Shown here: in pieces, positions 17,309-24,727 of the stretch
Layout: each line of letters opens with the position of its first letter
Position numbering within the stretch: the first letter of the stretch is position 1
Source: Paenibacillus swuensis
Lineage (GTDB): Bacteria > Bacillota > Bacilli > Paenibacillales > DY6
DNA: 64,000 bases
Assembly (NCBI RefSeq): GCF_001644605.1
Contig: NZ_CP011388.1
Span: 892,501-956,500, forward strand
Direction of reading: 5' to 3'
Notes under the pieces: generated by a model
What the model was told of the DNA's origin: nothing
Databases searched by the model: none
Seen by the model: the letters and a program-made list of their open reading frames with translations, nothing else
Translations under genes and position numbers: made by a program

Positions 17309-17806
17309 TTACTCCTGAAGCGACTTGCCTTCCGGTTGTCCCTCCAATTGGTAGCGCTTGAGCAATTTCGAAACGTCAATGCCGTCAATCGTGAGCCCTT
17401 CAATGTTACAACCTTCAATATTAACGCCGCTAAGATCAGAGGAGGTTATCGTGCTGCCCGCCATCTCGCACATTTCAAATCGCAGCGGGCGCTGGCGCCC
17501 TTGGTCTTCCCGGTAGGCTGGATGCCCTTTTGGCGGCAGTCCGATATTATGAATATAAGCTCCGCCTAACTGAGCCCCGTCAATTTCAAGGTCCGACAGG
17601 TTCGCATCGGTGATGAACATCCTCGACATATTGACGTCCTTAAAATTCGCTCCGCTCAGATCTGCGCATTCGACGCGGAACTTGGGCAACGATACCTTAC
17701 GGAATGAAACTACCTCCACGAAGCAATTTTCGAACTCAGCTCCCGTTAAATTTGAATTCCGTACCACGACTTTTTGCGTGTCCTCCTGCTGATCGATAAT
17801 CTCCAT
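17309..17806 (-). CDS. Pentapeptide-repeat protein
   Basis: About 165 residues from the ATG at 17806, which has GGAGGAG 7 bases upstream; an ATG 21 bases earlier lacks a site. The body is built of degenerate A(D/N)LXX five-residue repeats: NLTGAEFENC, ADLSGANFKDVNMSRM, ANLSDLEIDGAQLGGAYI, and after a loop (residues 90-112, GLPPKGHPAYREDQG) again SDLSGVNIEGCNIEGLTIDGI. This predicts a right-handed quadrilateral beta-helix interrupted by one loop. Some members shield gyrase from drugs, but most have no known role and nothing here points to one. Single gene. Confidence 0.85.
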   Translation of the reverse strand: MEIIDQQEDTQKVVVRNSNLTGAEFENCFVEVVSFRKVSLPKFRVECADLSGANFKDVNMSRMFITDANLSDLEIDGAQLGGAYIHNIGLPPKGHPAYREDQGRQRPLRFEMCEMAGSTITSSDLSGVNIEGCNIEGLTIDGIDVSKLLKRYQLEGQPEGKSLQE

Positions 17807-17908
17807 TTCTTCTCCTCCTTCAATCATCAGTAGATTCGTAGATTTATAACATTTATACTATGCGATTATATATTCGCATTTAAATTTCACTTCTCCTCCT
17901 GGACTCAG

Positions 17909-18826
17909 CTAGAACGCTCTAACTATATCCCAGCCGCCATATACTCCTCCATATTTTTTGGAATATACGTTCATAAGCTCACTTTGATAATCAATCAGCG
18001 CCAGCGCCTCCGTCTTTGTAACTTGGTAAACGGAAGTAAACTGATCTTTGCGTTGAAGACTCAACGTGAATCCCGTTTCCCCGATTTCCTCTTCGAACTG
18101 TTTGCTATGGTCATTGGATATCTCAAGCAGATACGAAATATGACAAGTGTTATCACTATGTAGATTAATGTTAGTTGATTTTACTTTTAACTCATTGGCG
18201 TACTGGCGAGCTGACCGCTCTGTCTCTGTTTCGGAAACATTTGCGAGCCCTTCTCCAAAAACATTGTCTATATGTATACGATCATAATCTAGGATCCATC
18301 TTCGGTACTGATGATACAATGGCAGCAGGCTTTCTTTACTCACCCCATATACATCACAACCACGGTCATCGTAAATATAGAACAAGATTTGTTTGGTTGC
18401 ATTGAATAACATAACGTTGCCGTATACGCATGGTTTCCTGCCAAAATCCTGATTAGCAAGCGCAGTAAGAAGGTATGACATTCGTATGTCTTCGAACTTT
18501 ACTCGAACTCGATACTCGCTGGTTACCATTTGTTCATCGTCTTCATATTCGTAGGGAATCACTTCGTGCTCTAGATGTTTTACTGTTTGCTTTGTTTTAA
18601 AAAAGCGTTGCATATCAAGTTTTTCGTGCTTACCTTTCTCTTTTAAATAGCTTATGCGATTGATCACATGAACTTCGTCATTTTTTGAAAAGAGAAAATT
18701 ACAAATGCTTTTTGAGCGTTGCATTACCTCATCAAGGTATGCTTTTTCCTTTAGAGCAACTAGTCCAAGTTCAAATCTTATCCAGTATTTTTGCTTGAAC
18801 ATGTTGTTAACTACACTGGTTTTCAT
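17909..18826 (-). CDS. DUF3885-domain protein with RraB-like C-terminal end
   Basis: A 305-residue cytoplasmic protein. Residues about 145-195 carry the DUF3885 hallmark (ILFYIYDDRGCDVYG followed by LLPLYHQYRRWILDYDRIHID). The C-terminal segment (residues 225-305) ends KYGGVYGGWDI, like the YGGxYDGW ending of RraB-family proteins, so this may be a two-domain protein. N-terminal 130 residues are not recognised. Function is unknown for both parts. DUF3885 proteins are common single genes in Bacillales accessory regions, sometimes near toxin-immunity genes. It marks the left edge of an AT-richer island that continues to about 33 kb. Confidence 0.7.
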   Translation of the reverse strand: MKTSVVNNMFKQKYWIRFELGLVALKEKAYLDEVMQRSKSICNFLFSKNDEVHVINRISYLKEKGKHEKLDMQRFFKTKQTVKHLEHEVIPYEYEDDEQMVTSEYRVRVKFEDIRMSYLLTALANQDFGRKPCVYGNVMLFNATKQILFYIYDDRGCDVYGVSKESLLPLYHQYRRWILDYDRIHIDNVFGEGLANVSETETERSARQYANELKVKSTNINLHSDNTCHISYLLEISNDHSKQFEEEIGETGFTLSLQRKDQFTSVYQVTKTEALALIDYQSELMNVYSKKYGGVYGGWDIVRAF

Positions 18827-18847
18827 ATCTTGCCTCTCATTAAAATA

Positions 18848-19306
18848 TTAATCCCAATAATTAAATACTACATCCCCTACTGTTTTGGGTTCCCAATAGA
18901 CAAGTTGTATTAATTCATTTTGGTGCAAAGTGTTTTCATTAATCACTATAATCTGTTCACCCTGTTGAGTATATCTTAAGGGTTCATTCAACTGGTTAGG
19001 CGTTAGTAATTTATAATACTGTTTAAATGGTTTAGCAATTTCAGGTTCATCAATGAAAGGAAAATAATGTACATTTATTTCACGAGTTGAAGTTAATGCA
19101 ATAAAAGGGTACTGACCATTAAGCAAAATATGAATATTTCTAACTTTATCTTTAACTATACATTCGTAAAAATTCTTTCCAGGATCGCTTCCAATATAGT
19201 CTATCACCCTTGAATCGAATATAGAGTAACAAAGTTGTTTAAAAGTGTTCTCTTTAACCGATGGTGCTGGTAGAAAACCAGTAATTCCTGAACTCAGAAT
19301 TAGCAT
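18848..19306 (-). CDS. Hypothetical protein, 152 residues
   Basis: Starts at the ATG at 19306, preceded by GGGAGG at good distance; the open frame continues to 19510 into the IS110 leader but has no ribosome site there. The product begins MLILSSGITGFLPAPSVKENTF and contains VKDKVRNIHILLNGQYPFIALTSTREINVHYFPFIDEP, suggesting an alpha/beta fold of the SUKH/SMI1 kind, but I do not recognise the family. It lies 21 bases upstream of the DUF3885 gene on the same strand, so the two are probably co-transcribed and may act together. AT-rich codon use, unlike the flanking chromosome. Confidence 0.55.
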   Translation of the reverse strand: MLILSSGITGFLPAPSVKENTFKQLCYSIFDSRVIDYIGSDPGKNFYECIVKDKVRNIHILLNGQYPFIALTSTREINVHYFPFIDEPEIAKPFKQYYKLLTPNQLNEPLRYTQQGEQIIVINENTLHQNELIQLVYWEPKTVGDVVFNYWD

Positions 19307-19454
19307 TACACTGCCTCCCTTTTTATTGATTTCCTTTGATAAAATTATAAATTTGTTTGACTTCACCCTTAACCATCGTCCAATAGCGGATGGATTACTA
19401 TAGTGTCCCGTTAGAATTCCTGTGGAACGATTATTTTGGAATTTGAATAAAGAA

Positions 19455-19523
19455 GAGCGCCTCTGTAAGATGGGAGTACGCAACGGGTCTACAGCCCTTA
19501 AATCCCACATCTGGAGGTCGCTC
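19455..19523 (+). ncRNA. Candidate bridge-RNA hairpin in the IS110 left end
   Basis: Just before the transposase ATG (19528), GAGCGCCTC pairs with GAGGTCGCTC, AGATGGGA pairs with TCCC-CA-TCT (small bulge), and the loop holds GGG/CCC. IS110-group elements encode their bridge RNA between the left end and the recombinase gene, so this structured leader is a candidate. The hairpin spans about 69 bases, shorter than the roughly 180-base bridge RNA of IS621, so only part of the RNA may be recognised here. Confidence 0.5.
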
Positions 19524-19527
19524 TATA

Positions 19528-20310
19528 ATGAAGTTTAAGTCACAAGTTAAGCAAAATCAACTCATTGAAAACATTACAGTTAATCACCTAGTTGTCGGTG
19601 TAGATATTGCTCAGGAGATCCACGTTGCCCGAGCTGTGAACTTCCGTGGCATAGCTATGGGTAATCCTTTGGAATTTAGTAATGATGAAGCAGGCTTCCG
19701 CTCTTTCGATAGCTGGATACGAGACTTGCTAGATTCCTACAACTTAAACAAGATAATCGTTGGCATGGAGCCTACTGGCCACTATTGGCTCAGCCTTGCT
19801 CATTGGCTTAAAGGCAAAGAGATTGAAGCCGTGCTCGTGAACCCTCACCTGGTCAAGAAAAACAAAGAAAACCGCGACAATACACGATCTAAAAGTGACA
19901 AAAAAGATGCACTTGTCATTGCTGACATGGTGAAAAACGGCTACTACTCACCTGTCCGTTTTCATTCCACAGAATACGAAGAGCTGCGAGTCATGATGTC
20001 AAACCGAGAAACGGTTGTTAAGCGACTTGTTAGTGCTGTGAATCAAATTCACCGTTGGGTTGACATTGTGTTCCCTGAGCTAAGACAAGTCTTTAAGATC
20101 TTAACCTGCAAGAGCGCACTGCTAACTCTTCGCCTATTTCCTCTTCCGACTGATTTAGCTAAATTAGAGCCTGCTGATGTGATTGCTGGGTGGAAGACGT
20201 CCATGAAACGACATTCAGGCTTGCGTAGGGCTAAGTTGCTCATTGACCTGGCCAATCGAACCGTAGGTTCTACCCAGGCATCACACGCAAGGGCAGATGA
20301 CGTTGAGTAA
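19528..20310 (+). pseudogene. IS110-family transposase, N-terminal part (internally deleted)
   Basis: The 260-residue product has the IS110 RuvC-like DEDD domain: VVGVDIAQEIHVARAV near residue 23, then GMEPTGHYWLSLAHWL, VNPHLVKKNKENRDNTRSKSDKKDALVIADMV. Whole IS110 transposases are about 400-430 residues. Here the frame ends soon after residue 250, and the conserved C-terminal piece reappears in another frame at 20297-20536. The segment that should lie between, with the helix-hairpin-helix core of Transposase_20, is missing, so an internal deletion with frameshift has inactivated it. The upstream hairpin is annotated separately. It may still report which elements moved into this island. Confidence 0.88.
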
Positions 20311-20536
20311 ACGAGGGCGTCCACGCCTACGACACTTTCTCTATTTAATCACGATGTGCATGGTCATGAGCAACCAAGAATTTAAAGCTTTGCATCACCA
20401 TAACGTCCAGGTGAAGAAGCTTAAAAAGATGAAATCAATTATGAAGCTATGCGGAAAGTTGGCGCGACTTCTAGTTGGAATGGCACGCAGTGAAGAAGCC
20501 TACAATCCCGATAAAATCTTTGCAATGGCAGCTTAA
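20297..20536 (+). pseudogene. IS110-family transposase, C-terminal fragment
   Basis: The product LSKRGRPRLRHFLYLITMCM followed by NQEFKALHHHNVQVKKLKKMKSIMKLCGKLARLLVGM is the typical end of IS110 transposases (SKRGNxxLRxxLY, then HHxxLxxxxKxxKxAxxAxxRKLLRVxxAM). It overlaps the N-terminal fragment by 14 bases in a different frame, so it is the same gene after a deletion of roughly 100 codons. No start or ribosome site of its own. Confidence 0.85.
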
Positions 20537-21001
20537 AACCAATCATATCTTACGCAAGTTGGCGTATTCGCAGGATGACAAAGAAAGCACGGAGTATCGG
20601 GAGATGTTACGCAAAAGGGCACTGACCCGTTCCGTTAGAAAGACCGACCTCCACCCCTTAGATAGATGTGACGAAGGAATGAAAGGGCTTATGACCCGTT
20701 GAGACATGGGAGTGAAAATCGCTAAGGGCACCGTGGAGAATACGTGCAGCAAGTGGAACGAATTAGGTGAGGCTTCCTCTACCTCTGTTCCCGCACACCT
20801 TCTAACGGCTCATCCTAGCAATCTGGACTCTCTTCATTCATCATCCGTTCTAAAGAAGGGTAAAATCCTGCGAATACACGAGCATACGTGAGGAAATCAA
20901 ATCATACCGAGGGAGCGTAACGAATCATTGCTTCATCCTTTGGAAGTCTATAAATGCAGGTCTTAAACTTAATAATTTAATTTTGCGAGAGACTTTATAA
21001 C
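20537..21001. mobile_element. 3' flank of the IS110 remnant, no gene
   Basis: The 465 bases after the transposase fragment have no convincing gene. The stretch near 20690-20715 (GACCCGTTGAGACATGGGAG) repeats words found, partly inverted, in the left-end leader (CAACGGGTCT and GATGGGAG), suggesting the element continues to at least 20720. The right end cannot be placed. IS110 elements lack terminal inverted repeats. Confidence 0.45.
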
Positions 21002-21682
21002 TCAGCAAGTAACAAAACCAAAAACGAACCCGTCATATCCTTTACTTCCAACTGTTTGAATTGCAGTGGCTTCAATTCTATTCTCATCTGCCAAAAGATC
21101 ATAAAACGCCCTTACACCTTGTACACGTGGATCTTGACTGTTTTCATTAATAACTTCACCTTCACGAATGACATTATCTCCAATAATAACAGTTCCTGGA
21201 CGGGAAAAGTGAAGAGCCCATTTCAAATAATAGGGATTGTTCGGTTTGTCAGCATCAATAAATATAAAATCGAAAGGCTCAACTCCTTCGTTACTCATCT
21301 GCGCCAGTTGCTCTAAAGCATCTCCTACTCGAAGCTCTACCTTATCTTGCACTTCAGCCAGGCAGAGATTACCTGCTGCCACCTGTGCATGATGTGAATC
21401 AAGTTCCAACGTGACTATCTTCCCCTCAGTAGGCAGAGCTCGTGCCATCCAGATTGTACTGTATCCTCCCAATGTACCTATCTCCAAGATACGACTTGAT
21501 CTTTGCATTTGTATAAGCAAGTTTAAAAATTTTCCTTGCGTGGGTGAGACATCATAAGCTGGTAATCCTGCTTTTTGATTGGTGGATAACACTTTTTCGA
21601 GAATAGCATCATTTTGAATTAAGCGCTCCGTTATATACTGATCAACCTTATCCCAGACATTTGTTTGACTCATATAGATCAT
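21002..21682 (-). CDS. O-methyltransferase, COMT-like
   Basis: A 226-residue SAM-dependent O-methyltransferase of the family that includes caffeoyl-CoA and catechol O-methyltransferases. Motif I ILEIGTLGGYSTIWMARAL is at about residue 62, the acidic ribose-binding residue in IVTLELDSHH, and the metal-binding motif FIFIDADKPNNPYYL near 141 followed by GDNVIREGEV. Starts are MIYMSQ (ATG at 21682, GAGGAG only 2 bases away) or MSQ (ATG at 21673, spacing 11); the second is slightly favoured. It is divergent from a LysR gene over a 119-base gap with a T-N11-A palindrome, so LysR probably controls it. The substrate is unknown; related proteins methylate catechols or phenolics. Confidence 0.9.
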   Translation of the reverse strand: MIYMSQTNVWDKVDQYITERLIQNDAILEKVLSTNQKAGLPAYDVSPTQGKFLNLLIQMQRSSRILEIGTLGGYSTIWMARALPTEGKIVTLELDSHHAQVAAGNLCLAEVQDKVELRVGDALEQLAQMSNEGVEPFDFIFIDADKPNNPYYLKWALHFSRPGTVIIGDNVIREGEVINENSQDPRVQGVRAFYDLLADENRIEATAIQTVGSKGYDGFVFGFVTC

Positions 21683-21729
21683 TTCTCCTCTTCATTGTTA
21701 ACTTCTATTAGCAGTGTAACCGAGTTATA

Positions 21730-21756
21730 ATCATAAACATAATATATCTTTATGAT
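21730..21756. promoter_or_regulatory. LysR-type operator (ATCATAAA-N11-TTTATGAT)
   Basis: A perfect 8-base inverted repeat, ATCATAAA at 21730-21737 and TTTATGAT at 21749-21756, with an 11-base centre. This matches the T-N11-A rule for LysR-type regulators and lies between the divergent LysR and O-methyltransferase genes. Confidence 0.8.
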
Positions 21757-21801
21757 AAATGTATATATATAATATATGAGTTAACGGATAGGAGAATCGA
21801 A

Positions 21802-22698
21802 ATGAACCTACATGCCTTACGCTTGTTTCATGTAATCGCCAGTACCGGAAGCGTGACTCGTGCTTCAGAATTACTCAATATTAGCCAGCCAGCCATAACT
21901 TCACAGATTAAAAAATTTGAAAAAGAGCTATTCCTAACGCTACTCAAGCCCCAAGGAAGAGGTATTGCTTTAACAGATGCAGGTGCGGAAATTGCTTTAC
22001 TTGCTAAGCGACTTTTTGCTGTAGAACAACGAATTGAACAATACGCTCAGGATTACCGAAAAGGCTCAAACGGTTGTATCCGTTTAGCCGCGACGTATTT
22101 ACCTGCTCATTTTCTGATTCCTACCTGGATAGCAAAATTTAAACAACAATTTGAACATGTCGAAATGATTATTACAACTACGAATTCAAAAGAGGCTTTT
22201 AAAAAACTATTAAATGTAGAGGTGGACATAGCCATTTATGGCGGGATACCAGAGGAGTATTCTGATACCATTCAGACAGAGGAACTATTTCAGGACGAGT
22301 TATGGTTCGTCGTTTCACCTAATCATCGATATGCGAATCAACATGTTTCACTAATTGACATGATGAAGGGACCCTTCGTTATGCGTGAGGAAGGAAGTTC
22401 AACGCGAGAGAGATTGTTATCTTTATGTCGCACCTACAACACTTCGACACCCATAATTTCTTTGCAATTCAATGGGTTGCATGAAGCTATCACAGCTGTT
22501 ATTGCAGGCTATGGTGCCAATTTCGTTTCTTCTTTAGTTGTGCGCGAATATGTAAGGCGTGGAGAATTATGCCGAGTTTATGTAGAAGGGATTCATCTAA
22601 CCAATACAATTGCCATTTGTACCCGCAAAAATGAACCTTTATCTGCTTCCACATTGAACTTCATTAAGATGATTCGTCAAAATCCTTTTATAAAATAG
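21802..22698 (+). CDS. LysR-family transcriptional regulator
   Basis: A 298-residue regulator. Residues 1-60 are the winged helix-turn-helix (MNLHALRLFHVIASTGSVTRASELLNISQPAITSQIKKFEKEL), followed by the linker helix and a periplasmic-binding-like effector domain (residues 90-298). It starts 45 bases from the palindrome described above and is transcribed away from the O-methyltransferase gene, the classic arrangement in which LysR represses itself and activates the neighbour in response to a small molecule, perhaps the phenolic substrate. GGAGA ribosome site before the ATG. It is the only plus-strand gene in this part of the island. Confidence 0.93.
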   Translation: MNLHALRLFHVIASTGSVTRASELLNISQPAITSQIKKFEKELFLTLLKPQGRGIALTDAGAEIALLAKRLFAVEQRIEQYAQDYRKGSNGCIRLAATYLPAHFLIPTWIAKFKQQFEHVEMIITTTNSKEAFKKLLNVEVDIAIYGGIPEEYSDTIQTEELFQDELWFVVSPNHRYANQHVSLIDMMKGPFVMREEGSSTRERLLSLCRTYNTSTPIISLQFNGLHEAITAVIAGYGANFVSSLVVREYVRRGELCRVYVEGIHLTNTIAICTRKNEPLSASTLNFIKMIRQNPFIK

Positions 22699-22720
22699 AA
22701 AAAGCAAATCACCTTCATTT

Positions 22721-22821
22721 GAACTAAATTGCCCGTTACTTCAACAAAGGCTGCCGTACATATTCGCTACAGCCTCGATAATTTCCTTTATTTAACTATC
22801 GTGTCCCTTTTAGTTGAAACA
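22721..22821. repeat. Cassette-boundary repeat, copy 1
   Basis: Contains GCCCGTTACTTCAACA, then a hairpin made by GGCTG and CAGCC, then TTTAACTATCGTGTCCC and TTTTAGTTGAA. It lies directly 3' of the broken DUF2691 gene. The words CCGTTACTTCAACA, a GC hairpin, and AACTATNGTTCC recur in copies 2-6. Confidence 0.65.
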
Positions 22822-22846
22822 CGTCCAAAGATTAATTAAGACATTG

Positions 22847-23320
22847 TTACCGGACGCTTAACCTATTCCTAAAGTCATTTTCATTGGTTATAGCCAGTTT
22901 GTCGACTCTGAGTAACTCCACATTTATGAACAATTCACTCAATACTTCGGGGTTTTTACAGTAAATTGTTGTATAAATCGAATCAACAATTAGCAGTATT
23001 AGTTCACAGTCACTTGCAATAAAGTCTTCTTATGTATCGATCTTTAACACGTTGGATCCTACTGGGTACGCCTTTAAGTCAGCAAAAATTATGTATTGAG
23101 GCTCTGTTGTGTCGATAAACTTAAGTAGTTCCTCACCATTTAAAATGCTTACATCCTCAGGAAATAGTGGTATCAGATCACTATCATGTAGTTTATATTC
23201 TTCTCCTGACCCAATAAGCCAACTATACTTTTTAATATTATATGGCTTTAAAATATTAAACAGCCAATTACCGTACTCATTCGGAATTTTAAAACTTATG
23301 CCTCTTACATTTTGCCACAT
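22847..23320 (-). pseudogene. DUF2691-family protein, interrupted by an in-frame TAA
   Basis: From the ATG at 23320 (AAGGGG upstream) the product opens MWQNVRGISFKIPNEYGNWLF and reaches FADLKAYPVGSNVLKIDT, then meets TAA at 23030-23032. Past that stop the same frame continues without a break for 60 codons (EDFIASDCELILLIVDSIYTTIYCKNPEVLSE...), which matches the usual second half of DUF2691, and ends at the TAA at 22847-22849. The total of about 157 codons fits the family length of around 150. One nonsense change therefore splits an otherwise intact gene. Role of the family is unknown. It may also be a sequencing error. Confidence 0.82.
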
Positions 23321-23340
23321 CGGATACTACCCCTTTCCCC

Positions 23341-23441
23341 CATTTAACTATACTGCCAGTTACTTCAACAGACAACGGCAGTCGATCGTATGTCGGCTGC
23401 CATGTCGGAATTGAACAAACGTACCCGATAGCTTAACGGAG
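23341..23441. repeat. Cassette-boundary repeat, copy 2
   Basis: TTTAACTATACTGCCAGTTACTTCAACAGA is followed by a near-perfect stem, GGCAGTCGA and TCGGCTGCC, around TCGTATG, then GAATTGAAC and CGATAGCTTAACGG. It ends 10 bases before the 3' end of the DinB-like gene and starts 20 bases before the DUF2691 start codon. Confidence 0.7.
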
Positions 23442-23451
23442 GCGTCAGGTG

Positions 23452-23961
23452 TTAATCGTAGTTCCAAACTAACTGTCCTTTTCTTATTTTTGCAGCAAAG
23501 ATGATTTGACCTGTATGGAAATGGACCTCTCTAAACATAGCCATAATAAGATTTAAAGCTGTTGTCTCGTTATTTACCTGACTGTATGTAAGAGGAGGCA
23601 GATTGAGGAATGGTTTTGACATTAATAACTCCGGAGTGGATTTGAGATGTTCAAGATATTTTATTAGAATATCAAAAGAATCTCTGGTCTTAGTAATTGC
23701 TTGTTCCTTAGACATTTTCAACCCTTTTTCAAACTCCTTATCTCTGTTTCTTGTGTCGGAAATATTTAGAAGAATCGTTTCAATTCGTGAGTGTACCGCC
23801 CCGCTAATATGAGCAACTAAGTTAGCGATGCTGTTACTTTCCGGTGACGGGGAAGAAATAATATCATCTTCAGACAATTGTTCAATGGCTTGGAGAGTCC
23901 ATTTCTTTTCCGACCTAAACTTAACCAACATGCTTTCAATCAACTCTAATGCAACTTCCAT
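23452..23961 (-). CDS. DinB/DUF1572-family protein
   Basis: A 169-residue four-helix-bundle protein of the DinB/YfiT-like superfamily, closest in pattern to DUF1572. Features: LIESMLVKFRSEKKWTLQAIEQLSEDDI at the start, NSIANLVAHISGAVHSRIETIL with the first metal-type His near 51, and REVHFHTGQIIFAAKI near the end with further His residues. Such proteins bind a metal through three histidines, and some are thiol-dependent transferases, but this subfamily has no assigned reaction. AGGAGGG ribosome site before ATG. It sits within the array of unrelated minus-strand genes separated by the boundary repeat. Confidence 0.82.
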   Translation of the reverse strand: MEVALELIESMLVKFRSEKKWTLQAIEQLSEDDIISSPSPESNSIANLVAHISGAVHSRIETILLNISDTRNRDKEFEKGLKMSKEQAITKTRDSFDILIKYLEHLKSTPELLMSKPFLNLPPLTYSQVNNETTALNLIMAMFREVHFHTGQIIFAAKIRKGQLVWNYD

Positions 23962-24050
23962 TTAACACCCTCCTAGTTAAGGTTCCCATGTGCTTAATAT
24001 TACCAAACGAATGTTCTCCGACACAATGGAACAACCACAACTTTACCACG

Positions 24051-24150
24051 CTATCCTGCCCGTTACTTCAACAGAAAACGGCAGCCGATCGTGTGCCGGC
24101 TACCGTCATGACGTGATTGAACTATAGTTCCAGTTAATTGAACAAATTAA
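24051..24150. repeat. Cassette-boundary repeat, copy 3
   Basis: CTGCCCGTTACTTCAACAGA, then the stem GGCAGCCG/CGGCTACC around ATCGTGTG, then GTGATTGAACTATAGTTCC and AGTTAATTGAAC. The gene end follows after GGGGCCGTTAGTGTA at 24166-24180. This is the clearest complete copy. Confidence 0.72.
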
Positions 24151-24180
24151 CGTCCCTTTACGATTGGGGCCGTTAGTGTA

Positions 24181-24534
24181 TCAATGTTCATGAGCAAGAA
24201 TGCTGATAAGCTTACCAAACGGGTCGCGAACATAGAATCGTCGAACGCCCCAAGGCTCATCAACAGGCCCATATTCTATCGAAAATTCAGCCCTCTTCAT
24301 GCCTTCTAAGGCAGCATCGACATCGTCGACTTCAATCGATAGATCAGGCGTATTCGTTTCTGAGCCACCCTGTGAGGCGATACTTATTTGAATGCTCATT
24401 TCCTCGTTTAAACCATAAGTTCTAATCCAACCATGATCCATTATTAAATTAAGGCCCAGCACATCCTGGTAAAAGCATTTAGCTGCCGAGATATCCTTCG
24501 TGTTTATGTTGGCGACTATTCTTTTGACCTTCAT
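24181..24534 (-). CDS. VOC-family (glyoxalase/bleomycin-resistance-like) protein
   Basis: About 117 residues from ATG 24534 (GGAGG at 6 bases; the longer frame has no ribosome site). The paired beta-alpha-beta-beta-beta modules of the vicinal oxygen chelate fold are clear: MKVKRIVANINTKDISAAKCFYQDVLGLNLIMDHGWIRTYG and LSIEVDDVDAALEGMKRAEFSIEYGP...RRFYVRDPFGKLISILAHEH. The last strand contains the usual DPFGKLISI motif. The family includes metal-dependent isomerases and drug-binding resistance proteins; the specific role is unknown. Single gene with the boundary repeat on its 3' side. Confidence 0.85.
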   Translation of the reverse strand: MKVKRIVANINTKDISAAKCFYQDVLGLNLIMDHGWIRTYGLNEEMSIQISIASQGGSETNTPDLSIEVDDVDAALEGMKRAEFSIEYGPVDEPWGVRRFYVRDPFGKLISILAHEH

Positions 24535-24640
24535 TTCAAACCTCCATAACATAAGCAGTTTGTCCTACAATATAGAATAAAATCGATAAATAACTGTTCA
24601 TTTTTCTTTAATATTAACAAATCCCCGTTACTCCGTTAAA

Positions 24641-24727
24641 CTGTCCGTTAGCTCAACAAGGCTGCCAATTTACGTCGACAACCTCGTTCTGGTGTTTGTT
24701 AAGCTATAGTTCCCCCGTTAGCGCAAT
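24641..24727. repeat. Cassette-boundary repeat, copy 4
   Basis: CTGTCCGTTAGCTCAACAAGGCTGCC, a weak hairpin region, then TTAAGCTATAGTTCCCCCGTTAGCGCAA. The TTA of the final CCGTTA (24718-24720) is the stop codon of the phosphotransferase gene read on the minus strand, so the repeat and the gene end share bases. Confidence 0.72.

Noticed and set aside
20475-20891. Short open frames after the IS110 fragment
   Set aside because: They overlap the transposase 3' end or lie in the non-coding flank, lack ribosome sites and show no family pattern.
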